From Nitrospirota bacterium (lineage in GTDB: Bacteria > Nitrospirota > Thermodesulfovibrionia > UBA6902), in the NCBI GenBank assembly GCA_016213945.1, contig JACQZF010000075.1:1-47139 (forward strand): a stretch of 47,139 nucleotides of DNA, read 5' to 3'. The first letter of the stretch is position 1; the number at the start of each line of letters is the position of its first letter. Position numbers and translations under genes: made by a program. The notes beneath the pieces are model-generated. The model saw nothing but the letters and a program-made list of their open reading frames with translations. It was not told the DNA's origin and searched no databases. Below are positions 24,194-32,039 of this stretch, piece by piece.

Positions 24194-25746
24194 TGATTAA
24201 CATCGTGGTTATTGCCGCAGGTCTTATCGTCGGTTTTGTGCTGTCGTTCATATACTTCAAAGTTAGCACAAGCAAAAAGTCCAAAGAGCTCGAAGAAAGG
24301 GCGCAGAGACTTTTGCATGAAGCTGAAAAAGAGGCCGCCAACCTGAAAAAAGAGGCGCAGCTTGAGGCCGCTGATACGGGTCTCCGTTTAAAGGCAGAGG
24401 CTGAAAAAGAGCTGAAAGAAAGGCGCTCGGAACTCAACCTTTTTGAAAAGAGGGTCCGGCAGAGAGAAGAGATGTTCGACAGGAAATTAGAGCAGCTTGA
24501 CAGGAAGGAAACCTTCTTCAGCAAGAAGGAAAGGGAGTTCAACAACAGGGAAAAGGGGCTGCAGGAGAAAGAGCAGAACGCTGAAGCCATTTTGAAAAAA
24601 CAGAACGAAGTTCTGGCCCAGGTTGCAAACCTTTCAGTTGACGACGCAAAAAATGAGCTTATGCACAGGATCGAAGAAGAGTCGAGATATGAGGCGGCAA
24701 AGATAGCGAAACGCATTGAAGATGAAGCAGTTGAGTCTGCCGACAGAAAGTCCAAGGAGATCATGAGCATTGCCATTCAGCGGTATGCGAACGAGTACGT
24801 CGCCGACTACACTATCTCAACTGTCAGCCTTCCAAATGACGAGATGAAGGGAAGAATAATCGGCAGAGAGGGCAGGAACATCAGGACGCTTGAAGCCGCA
24901 ACAGGAGTTGAATTCATAGTAGACGATACCCCCGAAACGGTTTTACTGTCCTGTTTTGACCCTGTAAGAAGGGAGATCGGAAGGATATCACTTGAACGTC
25001 TCATCGCTGACGGCAGGATACATCCTACCAGGATCGAGGAGATTGTAGAGAAAGTCAGGAAGGAGATTGATGCGTTAATAAAAGAAGAAGGCGAGAAGGC
25101 CATTTTTGACCTTGGTCTTCACGGCATACATCCTGAACTTGTAAGGCTGATCGGAAGGTTGAGATACAGGACATCATACGGCCAGAACGTTCTTCAGCAT
25201 TCAAGGGAGGTTGCGTCCCTGGCAAGCATGATGGCCGGAGAACTCAGGGTTGATTCAAAACTTGCAAAAAGGGCCGGGATACTCCATGACATAGGAAAGG
25301 CCGTGGACAGTGAAGTTGAAGGCACGCATCAGGGAATCGGCGCCGATTTGGCGAGAAAGTACGGAGAGAACGCCAAGGTTGTTAACGCCATTGCAGTGCA
25401 TCACGGGGAAGGCGACCCGGCAACTGTAGAGGCCTCGCTTGTTGCTGCGGCAGATGCCCTTTCCGCTGCGAGACCCGGAGCGAGAAAAGAAACTCTGACT
25501 GATTATATAAAACGTGTTGAGAAACTTGAAGAGATAGCGACTTCAGTGGAAGGCGTAAACAGGTCCTATGCGATACAGGCAGGAAGGGAAGTGCGGATCA
25601 TCGTGAAACCCGATGAGGTGAATGATGAGTTGTGTGCTCAGATCTCAAGGACCCTTGCCAAGAAGATAGAGGGTGAGCTTACTTATCCGGGACAGATCAA
25701 GGTTACGGTGATCAGGGAATCAAGATTTGTGGAGTACGCGAAATAA
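24193..25746 (+). CDS. rny: Ribonuclease Y
   Basis: RNase Y is a membrane-bound endoribonuclease that starts mRNA decay. The 517 residues have an N-terminal membrane helix (about 1-22), a long charged coiled coil (about 28-185) and a KH domain ([30 protein letters not shown]). The HD domain contains [15 protein letters not shown] and [12 protein letters not shown], whose His-Asp pair binds metal. It is one nucleotide into the end of rarA and is followed by ymdB, the usual rny-ymdB pairing. The AAGGAGG RBS lies at the end of rarA. Confidence 0.97.
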   Translation: MINIVVIAAGLIVGFVLSFIYFKVSTSKKSKELEERAQRLLHEAEKEAANLKKEAQLEAADTGLRLKAEAEKELKERRSELNLFEKRVRQREEMFDRKLEQLDRKETFFSKKEREFNNREKGLQEKEQNAEAILKKQNEVLAQVANLSVDDAKNELMHRIEEESRYEAAKIAKRIEDEAVESADRKSKEIMSIAIQRYANEYVADYTISTVSLPNDEMKGRIIGREGRNIRTLEAATGVEFIVDDTPETVLLSCFDPVRREIGRISLERLIADGRIHPTRIEEIVEKVRKEIDALIKEEGEKAIFDLGLHGIHPELVRLIGRLRYRTSYGQNVLQHSREVASLASMMAGELRVDSKLAKRAGILHDIGKAVDSEVEGTHQGIGADLARKYGENAKVVNAIAVHHGEGDPATVEASLVAAADALSAARPGARKETLTDYIKRVEKLEEIATSVEGVNRSYAIQAGREVRIIVKPDEVNDELCAQISRTLAKKIEGELTYPGQIKVTVIRESRFVEYAK

Positions 25747-25827
25747 ATAAGAATAATGGGACAAAGGCACAGAGGCACAAAGGCTCAGAGCTGATTACTC
25801 TTTGTCCCTTTGCGCCTGCTAATTATT
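25747..25827. repeat. GGCACAGA/GGCACAAAGG simple repeat and inverted repeat
   Basis: GGGACAAAG, GGCACAGA, GGCACAAAGG in tandem is followed by the complement CTTTGTCCC. This repeat-derived hairpin forms the whole rny-ymdB gap; a related ACCACAGAGGACACAGAG lies after ymdB (about 26622-26642). Confidence 0.55.
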
Positions 25828-26610
25828 ATGAAAATATTATTCATTGGAGACATTGTTGGGAAGCCGGGAAGGAAGGCCGTCAAGGATGGGCTTCCCGACC
25901 TTATTAATAAATTAAAGATAGACTTTGTCATTGCAAATGGGGAAAATGCAGCCGGCGGTTTTGGAATAACTCAGGAGACTGGGGAAGAGATACTCTCCCT
26001 CGGCGTTCACGTGCTTACTTCCGGGAACCATATATGGGACAAGAAAGACGCGCTCTCATATATTACGAAGGAAAACCGGCTGCTGCGACCCGCCAATTAT
26101 CCTTCAGATGTTCCGGGATTCGGAAGCATAGTCATGAGCACCGCTGCCGGTGATAAGATCGCTGTTTTAAATCTCTCCGGCAGGGTTTTTATGAACCAGC
26201 TTGATTGCCCTTTTCAGGTGGCGCAGAAAGAACTGTCCGCGCTTAAAAAACAGGCCAAAGTCATCATCGTTGATTTCCACGCGGAAGCAACATCGGAAAA
26301 ATCTGCGATGGGCTATTTCCTTGACGGAGAGGTAAGCGCCGTTATCGGCACCCATACTCACGTTCAGACTGCGGACGAAAAGATACTTCCAAAAGGCACA
26401 GCGTTCATCACGGACGTTGGAATGACGGGACCGGCGGACTCCGTCATCGGAGTGAAGAAGGAACAGATAATACAGAAATTTCTCACGCAAATACCTGTCC
26501 GTTTTGAAACCGCAAAGGGCGAATCAGTGCTTTCCTGCGTTGCATTGGAGATCAATTCAAAGACAGGAATGGCGACATCCATCCAGAGACTGCATCTGAC
26601 TTTCGCTTAA
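25828..26610 (+). CDS. ymdB: YmdB-type metallophosphoesterase (2',3'-cyclic nucleotide 2'-phosphodiesterase family)
   Basis: These 260 residues match the TIGR00282/YmdB family of calcineurin-like phosphoesterases. They show KILFIGDIVGKPGRKAV (metal ligand Asp8), VIANGENAAGGFGIT (Glu39, Asn40), LTSGNHIWDKKD, VDFHAEATSEK and the C-terminal GTHTHVQTAD with metal-binding histidines. Family members act on cyclic nucleotides and modulate RNase Y-linked processes. I chose the ATG at 25828 (MKILFIG); an upstream in-frame start adds six non-conserved residues. There is no RBS. Confidence 0.93.
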   Translation: MKILFIGDIVGKPGRKAVKDGLPDLINKLKIDFVIANGENAAGGFGITQETGEEILSLGVHVLTSGNHIWDKKDALSYITKENRLLRPANYPSDVPGFGSIVMSTAAGDKIAVLNLSGRVFMNQLDCPFQVAQKELSALKKQAKVIIVDFHAEATSEKSAMGYFLDGEVSAVIGTHTHVQTADEKILPKGTAFITDVGMTGPADSVIGVKKEQIIQKFLTQIPVRFETAKGESVLSCVALEINSKTGMATSIQRLHLTFA

Positions 26611-26655
26611 TTCAGCAGAAGCAAACCACAGAGGACACAGAGATTTTAAATGCAA

Positions 26656-26689
26656 ACAAGGAGTTCCGGTGTTGATTGGAACTCCTTGT
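26656..26689. terminator. Bidirectional hairpin between ymdB and HU
   Basis: ACAAGGAGTTCC and GGAACTCCTTGT form a perfect 12-bp stem with a 10-nt loop in the convergent gap. The poly-T tract is weak, but position and strength support termination of both genes. Confidence 0.75.
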
Positions 26690-26701
26690 GCGTTGAAGTA
26701 A

Positions 26702-26974
26702 TTATTTTATTGCTTGTTTGAGAGCTTTTCCGGCAGAAAATCTTGGGACTTTTGCAGCAGGTATTTTTATTTCCGCTCCTGTTCTCGGGTTGCGGCCTTT
26801 TCTGGCTTTTCTTTTTGAAACAGAGAAGGTCCCAAATCCGACGAGGGTCACTTTTCCGCCTTTCTTAAGCGTTTTTGTAACTCCGTCAATCAGAGAATCA
26901 AGCGACTTTGCAGCGGCAGCCTTTGATATCCCGGCCCCGTTTGCAACTGCATCAATCAGTTCAGCTTTAGTCAT
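26702..26974 (-). CDS. hup: DNA-binding protein HU
   Basis: HU bends and compacts DNA as a homodimer or heterodimer. The 90 residues show [21 protein letters not shown], the beta-saddle [25 protein letters not shown] and the arm tip with the DNA-intercalating Pro region ([18 protein letters not shown]). AGGAGG precedes the ATG. A TTGACA-N17-TATCTT promoter lies ~50 bp upstream, and the 5' leader contains a TTGATGTT/AACATCAA hairpin (about 26998-27020). Confidence 0.97.
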   Translation of the reverse strand: MTKAELIDAVANGAGISKAAAAKSLDSLIDGVTKTLKKGGKVTLVGFGTFSVSKRKARKGRNPRTGAEIKIPAAKVPRFSAGKALKQAIK

Positions 26975-27025
26975 GTATTCCTCCTTTCATAAAAAAATTG
27001 ATGTTCAAAAAAACATCAATGATGA

Positions 27026-27054
27026 AAGATACCAAAGGCATAAATGTTTGTCAA
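27026..27054 (-). promoter_or_regulatory. Promoter of the HU gene
   Basis: On the minus strand: TTGACA (27054-27049), 17 bp, TATCTT (27031-27026). A short leader with a TTGATGTT hairpin follows before the HU start codon. Confidence 0.75.
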
Positions 27055-27198
27055 TGCTTTTTGACTAATAGAAAGATTAAATTTTATGAATGAAAAAACA
27101 TCGCCTGTTTCCATTCATGAAATGTTCGAGGGACCCATATATTGCGGACTGTAAAATATTTATTTGTTTTGATGAAGTGAAAAGCAGAATCCTGGGAA

Positions 27199-27966
27199 CT
27201 ATTTCAGAAGCTCGACATACTCCAGGGCTTCCCTGCTTCTTTTGATATCTCTATCTTTCTCAGCCACTATCCTGAAATGCTCAAGCGCCCTGCTTCTTTC
27301 CCCTGACCGGAGGAATGATTTTGCAAGTTCCCAGTGGGCGTCCATATAATCAGGCATAATGGCTATCGCCTTTGAGAACTCATCAATAGCGGAACGGTCA
27401 TCTCCGAGTTTCACATAGACAAGACCGAGGTTGAAGTTTGCTACCGGGAAGACCGGGTTTCTGATGAGCGCCTCTTTGAGGACTTTCGCGGCGCTGTCAT
27501 AGTCGCCTTTTTTGTAATACGCATACCCCATGCTTGAATACGCCCTTTCAGGCGTGAGGAATAACGGGTTGTTCAATGCAGCCGTAAAGTATTTGATAGC
27601 CTCATCCCAGTTTTCCATGTCTAAATATACTACCCCGAGATTGTTCATCGCGTCAGAATAATTCGGATCTAAGGATATCGCGCGCTTGTAATAGGTAACG
27701 GCTTCATCATATTTCCTGTATCGCGAGCTGATGTGTCCGAGATAAGTATACGTTTCCTTGTTTTTCGGGTCCAACTGGAGCGCCTTCTGAAATTCTATAT
27801 GCGCCTCATTAAGCTGGCCGGTGCTTAAATAAACGGACCCGAGCTTGTTGTGTCCCTCCGCCTCCTTCATGTCTTCAGGGTTAGTCATGGTAGCGCACGA
27901 GGCAATAAACAGCGCGAAGAGTAAAGAGCAGAGAACAGAATTTATGAAGACGTATGATTTTGGCAT
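27199..27966 (-). CDS. TPR-repeat lipoprotein, PilF/PilW-like
   Basis: A lipoprotein signal (MPKSYVFINSVLCSLLFALF then I-A-S-C, lipidated Cys24) is followed by about six tetratricopeptide repeats (HNKLGSVYLSTGQLNEAHIEFQKALQLDP, YTYLGHISSRYRKYDEAVTYYKRAI and so on) to residue 255. Size and layout match PilF/PilW, the pilotin that helps the type IV pilus secretin PilQ reach the outer membrane. That fits the pilins elsewhere in the window, but generic TPR lipoproteins look alike. The frame is open upstream to 28131, but a TTGAAT-N17-TTAAGT promoter at 28037-28009 and the lipobox support ATG 27966. Confidence 0.8.
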   Translation of the reverse strand: MPKSYVFINSVLCSLLFALFIASCATMTNPEDMKEAEGHNKLGSVYLSTGQLNEAHIEFQKALQLDPKNKETYTYLGHISSRYRKYDEAVTYYKRAISLDPNYSDAMNNLGVVYLDMENWDEAIKYFTAALNNPLFLTPERAYSSMGYAYYKKGDYDSAAKVLKEALIRNPVFPVANFNLGLVYVKLGDDRSAIDEFSKAIAIMPDYMDAHWELAKSFLRSGERSRALEHFRIVAEKDRDIKRSREALEYVELLK

Positions 27967-28008
27967 AAGTGTTTGTGATCCTCCCGGCAATGCATAACTA
28001 CAGGCTAA

Positions 28009-28037
28009 ACTTAACAGAAACAAGTTAAAGAATTCAA
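28009..28037 (-). promoter_or_regulatory. Promoter of the TPR lipoprotein gene
   Basis: On the minus strand: TTGAAT (28037-28032), 17 bp, TTAAGT (28014-28009), about 43 bp before the chosen start codon. Confidence 0.55.
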
Positions 28038-28070
28038 GGAGCGCGTGTATTATGCGAGGCCATTTTTTGC

Positions 28071-28115
28071 TTGACAAATCATTGCCGTTATGATTCAATT
28101 GAATCAATTGAATCA
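28071..28115 (+). promoter_or_regulatory. Promoter with a 25-bp palindromic operator
   Basis: TTGACA (28071-28076) is followed after 17 bp by TTCAAT (28094-28099) as -10. Positions 28091-28115 form a perfect 25-bp palindrome about a central A: the half-site TGATTCAATTGA is mirrored, giving three GAATC/GATTC boxes. It covers the -10 and probable start of transcription for the gene at 28137, so binding of a dimeric regulator there would repress. The winged-helix protein encoded at 28736-29296 is one candidate. Confidence 0.65.
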
Positions 28116-28136
28116 TCCCAATGGAGGACATAAGTA

Positions 28137-28367
28137 ATGAATGAACTGAGCAACAAAGTGTTGAGCGCCTACGTCAGGGGTATTTACAGCAAATATGAAG
28201 AAAGATGTTCCATCGACCCCCAGCAGCTTCAGAAGATCATGTCCGAACACGGGATTAATTATGTGGACCATAGCTGCTGCGACGGCTTCTGCCCGGATTG
28301 CGAACAGGTCCTAAGCTGCGAGGCTTATGAAGAGTTAAAAGGCGAGTGGGAGGGCTTTTATACTTAG
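28137..28367 (+). CDS. Small Cys-rich protein, unknown
   Basis: This 76-residue soluble protein has an N-terminal helical region and a compact cysteine cluster (H-S-C-C-D-G-F-C-P-D-C, then C six residues on; plus Cys24), suggesting zinc or Fe-S binding. I do not recognise the family. GGAGG lies 9 nt before the ATG. It is the first gene after the 25-bp palindrome and is followed without gap by the next gene (TAG then ATG), so the two are an operon. Confidence 0.65.
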   Translation: MNELSNKVLSAYVRGIYSKYEERCSIDPQQLQKIMSEHGINYVDHSCCDGFCPDCEQVLSCEAYEELKGEWEGFYT

Positions 28368-28670
28368 ATGGAAAAACTCATCGGTATAGGATTTTACCGA
28401 AAGGAGCAATGGCCCCTTTTGCTTGAAAGCGCCGATGACATCGATGCGATGGTAAAAGTGTACGACGAGTGGATGAAAGGGATCCAGAAACTTATCGAAA
28501 ATATGAGGATGGAAGGGATCGAGCCCGTTACTGTGGATATAGATATTAATGAACTATTAGAATATTGCAGGGGACATAATCTGAAAAACAACGGTGAGAC
28601 GCGATCACAGTTTGTAGCGGAATTATTGAGAAGCGGGAGAAGTGAAAAAGCCGGGCATTGTTCTTTATAA
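28368..28670 (+). CDS. Conserved-looking small protein, unknown
   Basis: This 100-residue acidic, helical protein (LIGIGFYRKEQWPLLLESADD, YDEWMKGIQKLIENMRMEGIEP) has a central VDIDINELLEYC segment. No signal peptide, membrane segment or known motif is seen. It starts directly after the stop of the Cys-rich gene. Its last codons lie in the loop of a GCCGGGC/GCCCGGC hairpin (28650-28680), which may attenuate transcription into the STAS gene. Confidence 0.65.
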   Translation: MEKLIGIGFYRKEQWPLLLESADDIDAMVKVYDEWMKGIQKLIENMRMEGIEPVTVDIDINELLEYCRGHNLKNNGETRSQFVAELLRSGRSEKAGHCSL

Positions 28671-28680
28671 AGCGCCCGGC
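28650..28680. terminator. GC hairpin at the end of the unknown gene
   Basis: GCCGGGC (28650-28656) and GCCCGGC (28674-28680) form a stem whose loop contains the stop codon of the preceding gene. There is no T-run, so attenuation or processing is as likely as termination. Confidence 0.5.
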
Positions 28681-28735
28681 GGAAATATCCGCAGTCCTTA
28701 TCCTGCCATGCCTGGTATTACGGTCAAAAAAAAGT

Positions 28736-29296
28736 ATGCAAACGTACAACATTTACAAGATCCTGAAAGAAGAACTCAAGAACGGTTCATCTGACCTTGT
28801 CACGAGGACGTCGGGACAGGCGATACGCCGGAGGATCGAGCGGGACATGGAGAATGAAAAAGACGGCGAGGTCATCGCCCTCGATTTCTCGAAGATCGGG
28901 ATAATTGATTACTCCTGCGCTGATGAAATAATCGCAAAGCTCATCACACGTTTGCTCGGTAACGAATACGGCGATAAATATGTCCTCCTCACCGGCCTCA
29001 GTGACAACCAGAAGGAAAACATCGAAGTCGCCCTTGAGAGGAAGGACCTTGCAGTGGCGGCTGAGATGAGAGACGGGGAGAGGGTCCTGCTCGGCAACCT
29101 CCACAATTACCTCCAGGACACGCTCGACGCTATCCGGAAAAAAGGCAAGCTGACAGCAAAGGAACTCTCCGAGCTCAAAAAGATCGAGGCCAACACAAGC
29201 GGCACACGCCTGCTGAACCTCCACAAAAAAAGATTGGTCAGAAAGGTCGATGAGATCAAAAACGGCGCAAGGGTGTGGGTGTATGAGGGGTTGTGA
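28736..29296 (+). CDS. STAS-like (DUF4325-type) domain fused to a winged helix
   Basis: The 186-residue protein from ATG 28736 has a STAS/anti-sigma-antagonist-like core (about 45-120): GEVIALDFSKIGIIDYSCADEIIAKLI, with a serine in the switch-like loop. A C-terminal winged-helix-like segment (about 135-186) follows: LTAKELSE, SGTRLLNLHKKRLVRKV and a wing ARVWVYE. A STAS sensor joined to a DNA-binding module could link partner binding or phosphorylation to transcription; this is inference. An in-frame TTG at 28658 would add residues encoded by the preceding hairpin and is rejected. It is the last gene before the defence island, 19 bp upstream of a restriction-enzyme gene. Confidence 0.65.
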   Translation: MQTYNIYKILKEELKNGSSDLVTRTSGQAIRRRIERDMENEKDGEVIALDFSKIGIIDYSCADEIIAKLITRLLGNEYGDKYVLLTGLSDNQKENIEVALERKDLAVAAEMRDGERVLLGNLHNYLQDTLDAIRKKGKLTAKELSELKKIEANTSGTRLLNLHKKRLVRKVDEIKNGARVWVYEGL

Positions 29297-29315
29297 GGGG
29301 AAAGGAAATATTTAA

Positions 29316-29990
29316 ATGAAACTTAAACTGACGATTGATATTTTAATTAAAGAAGCAAAAGTATTTTGCGAGATTGAATCAACATTTGGTAACCCCGATT
29401 TATTCGGGATAACTGACGGCAAGGCTGTCGGCACTTTTATAGAACACAAGTTTCACAATTATCTTTTATTAAAATATAAATATCCGGTTGGTTCATCCGC
29501 AAATGGCATTGACATGCCTTCTGAAGATATAAACACAGACATTAAAGTTACCTCTATTAAACAGCCTCAATCATCATGCCCCTTCAAAAATGCAAGGCAA
29601 AAGATATATGGACTCGGCTACAATCTACTAATATTTGTTTATGAGAAGAATGATGACCCGAAAAAGATAGTAGCAAGATTAAATTTTGTAAGCTGTTCGT
29701 TCATCCATAAAAACCGCACTGCTGATTATCAACTAACACGCACTATCCGTCAAATGCTTGAAAATGACGCGAATGCAGAAGATATAGTTGCGTATCTGGC
29801 AGACCGTAATTTACCTGCTGACGAAATTACCATGAATAAGTTGGCACAAGAAATATTAGCGAATCCGCCGGAGCAAGGTTACTTGACCATATCAAACGCG
29901 CTGCAATGGCGGTTGCAATATGGAAGGGTCGTAGATTTAAATGAGGAAGTTCAGGGTATAGTCAAAATAGTCAGCAAAGCAGGGAGTTGA
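29316..29990 (+). CDS. Type II restriction endonuclease (PD-(D/E)XK), partner of the next gene
   Basis: This 224-residue protein has a plausible PD-(D/E)XK core: helix Glu43 in FIEHKFHNYLLLKY, then Gly-Ile-Asp66 and Asp75-Ile-Lys77 in GIDMPSEDINTDIKVTS, followed by hydrophobic strands (YNLLIFVYEK). It overlaps the next gene's leader: its TGA lies within the RBS region of the N6-adenine methylase, a typical R-M pair. I cannot name the recognition site. Base composition is more AT-rich than the housekeeping genes. It opens the 9.4-kb run of restriction-modification genes. Confidence 0.75.
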   Translation: MKLKLTIDILIKEAKVFCEIESTFGNPDLFGITDGKAVGTFIEHKFHNYLLLKYKYPVGSSANGIDMPSEDINTDIKVTSIKQPQSSCPFKNARQKIYGLGYNLLIFVYEKNDDPKKIVARLNFVSCSFIHKNRTADYQLTRTIRQMLENDANAEDIVAYLADRNLPADEITMNKLAQEILANPPEQGYLTISNALQWRLQYGRVVDLNEEVQGIVKIVSKAGS

Positions 29991-29995
29991 TAATA

Positions 29996-31825
29996 ATGCA
30001 ATCTGCAATAAGACATTTACAGTCTGATACTGTCCAATATCTTAAAGCAAGGTTGGGCGATATATCGGCTTTCGATATTGCCAATGATTTATTAGTCGCT
30101 ATTTCCGGCATCGATATGTTCTTCAGAAATCAAGAGGATTTTCTTGCAACGAAGGAACTCCTTAAGCCGTGCTTTGCAGTTTCTGAGGAGACTGATAGAC
30201 GTGAATATGGAGATTTTCAGACCCCGTCCAAATTGGCAGACTCAATATGTTCGCATCTGACTGCGGAAAATATATCGCCGGATGTAATAATTGAACCCAC
30301 TTTCGGCAAAGGCTCGTTCCTGCTTTCAGCCGTCAAGTTGTTTGGCGAAGTAAAAGAAATCTATGGGGTCGAAATCCACGAGCCGTATTATTGGCAGACT
30401 AAATTCAGCATCCTTGAATATTTTATAAACAACCGAAAACAGAACAAGCCAAAGATATTTCTCTACCACAACAATGTTTTTCAATTTGATTTTGGAACGA
30501 TTGAGAAATCCATCGGCAGGCATAATGTTTTGATATTAGGCAATCCGCCGTGGGTGACCAATTCCGAATTGGGAAGCCTGGATGCGCACAATCTTCCCGG
30601 CAAAAGCAATTTCAAAGCGCTTAATGGACTTGATGCTATTACCGGCAAGGGGAATTTTGACATCTGTGAATATATCATCCTGATGATGATCAAGTTGTTT
30701 TCAAAGTATAACGGACATATGGCGATGCTGACAAAGAATGCTGTGATTAAAAACCTGATCTACGATTTACCGAAGATGAACTATAACATTCACAATTCAT
30801 CAGCCCTGAGAATTAATGCCAAAGAACACTTTGACGCTTCGGTAGAGGCCTCGTTATTCAAATGCAGCTTTGGCAGGGATGATAACCAATCCGCTTTTTT
30901 GTGCAAGGTCTCAATGCTTGCCTCTCCAAATGTTGTTGAAAATACATTCGGGTGGGTCAGGGACAAATTTGTTTCCGATATGACTTCTTACGGAACACAT
31001 AAAAAATATGACGGCGTTTCCCAATACATATGGAGGCAGGGAATAAAACACGACTGCTCAAATATCATGGAGCTTGACTCGCTGTCGGGTAATAAATATC
31101 GCAACGGCTTAGGGCAGGAGATGAATATTGAAAATGACATGATATACGGGCTGATAAAAAGTTCCGATTTGCATTCTCCGGTAATAACGCAGCATCGAAA
31201 ACATGTAATCGTAACGCAGAGAATGATCGGCGAAAGCACAGCGCATATAGAATATCAGTCACCGAAACTTTATCAATACTTGCTACAGAACAAACATCAC
31301 TTTGACCAGAGGAAATCAAGTATTTATAAAAACAAACCGTTGTTTTCAATATTCGGAGTGGGAGAATATTCTTTTAAACCGTATAAAGTTGCGATCTCCG
31401 GTCTTTATAAACGCTCATCCTTTTCTCTGGTATTACCTGTGAACGGCAAGCCTCTTATGCTGGATGATACTTGTTATCATTTAGGTTTCGATAACATAAC
31501 CGACGCTATTTTTGTATGGGCTGTTTTGAACAGCGTACATGTTCAGGAACTGCTTGCTTCAATAACTTTTCTGGATGCCAAGCGACCGTATACGAAAGAT
31601 GTTTTAATGAGACTCGATATCAATCAGGTCGCTTGTGACATGACGTATGAAGAAATCGTTGCTCAGATTGGGTCATTAGACAAGACAATGATAGTTGATG
31701 TTAATGAAGACAAATGGATTATCTTTCGTGAACAGTTTACTAATGTGAAAGACAAAGGAGGAGATCAGCCGTCTTTGTTTGCATGTCAGATTTTAATTCC
31801 CTCGCCCCTTGCGGGAGAGGGTTAG
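29996..31825 (+). CDS. N6-adenine DNA methyltransferase (Eco57I/TaqI-like)
   Basis: This 609-residue gamma-class methylase has YGDFQTP (residues 71-77), SAM motif I EPTFGKGSF (100-108), motif II IYGVEIHEP and the catalytic motif IV NPPW (183-186). The large C-terminal part serves as target recognition domain. It protects the host at the site cut by the preceding nuclease. ATG 29996 is chosen (GGGAG 8 nt upstream) over a TTG at 29987. The last residues, SPLAGEG, come from a palindromic repeat starting at 31798, so the original C-terminus has been replaced or extended. Confidence 0.88.
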   Translation: MQSAIRHLQSDTVQYLKARLGDISAFDIANDLLVAISGIDMFFRNQEDFLATKELLKPCFAVSEETDRREYGDFQTPSKLADSICSHLTAENISPDVIIEPTFGKGSFLLSAVKLFGEVKEIYGVEIHEPYYWQTKFSILEYFINNRKQNKPKIFLYHNNVFQFDFGTIEKSIGRHNVLILGNPPWVTNSELGSLDAHNLPGKSNFKALNGLDAITGKGNFDICEYIILMMIKLFSKYNGHMAMLTKNAVIKNLIYDLPKMNYNIHNSSALRINAKEHFDASVEASLFKCSFGRDDNQSAFLCKVSMLASPNVVENTFGWVRDKFVSDMTSYGTHKKYDGVSQYIWRQGIKHDCSNIMELDSLSGNKYRNGLGQEMNIENDMIYGLIKSSDLHSPVITQHRKHVIVTQRMIGESTAHIEYQSPKLYQYLLQNKHHFDQRKSSIYKNKPLFSIFGVGEYSFKPYKVAISGLYKRSSFSLVLPVNGKPLMLDDTCYHLGFDNITDAIFVWAVLNSVHVQELLASITFLDAKRPYTKDVLMRLDINQVACDMTYEEIVAQIGSLDKTMIVDVNEDKWIIFREQFTNVKDKGGDQPSLFACQILIPSPLAGEG

Positions 31826-31943
31826 TGTGAGAGAGGGGAAGTTCCCCTCTAACAAGAGGGGATTAAGGGGTGTGTTTTAGGAACGGATTTTAGTTGGTCA
31901 TTCCGGCTTGTCCGGAATCAACCCCTCTTTGAAAAAGAGGGGT
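31798..31943. repeat. Cluster of G/C-run palindromes and a REP-like unit
   Basis: In order: CCCTCGCCCCTTGCGGGAGAGGG type, overlapping the methylase stop; AGAGGGGAAGTTCCCCTCT, followed by a half unit CAAGAGGGGATTAAGGGG; GGTCATTCCGGCTTGTCCGG (31896-31920, same family as 4143-4204); and ACCCCTCTTT/AAAGAGGGGT (31921-31943). Nested insertions of several repeat types explain most of this gap. No gene is seen to 32039. Confidence 0.8.
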
Positions 31944-32039
31944 CAGGGGAGATTTATTGACCGGAAGGCGGATAAGGGGACATTTAAGGGAGTGAGGAAG
32001 GAGAGATAGATTGTTTCAATTGTTATATGGAGGAGAAGA

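Noticed and set aside
27967-28131. Upstream extension of the TPR lipoprotein gene
   Set aside because: A good promoter lies inside the extension and a complete lipoprotein signal begins at 27966.
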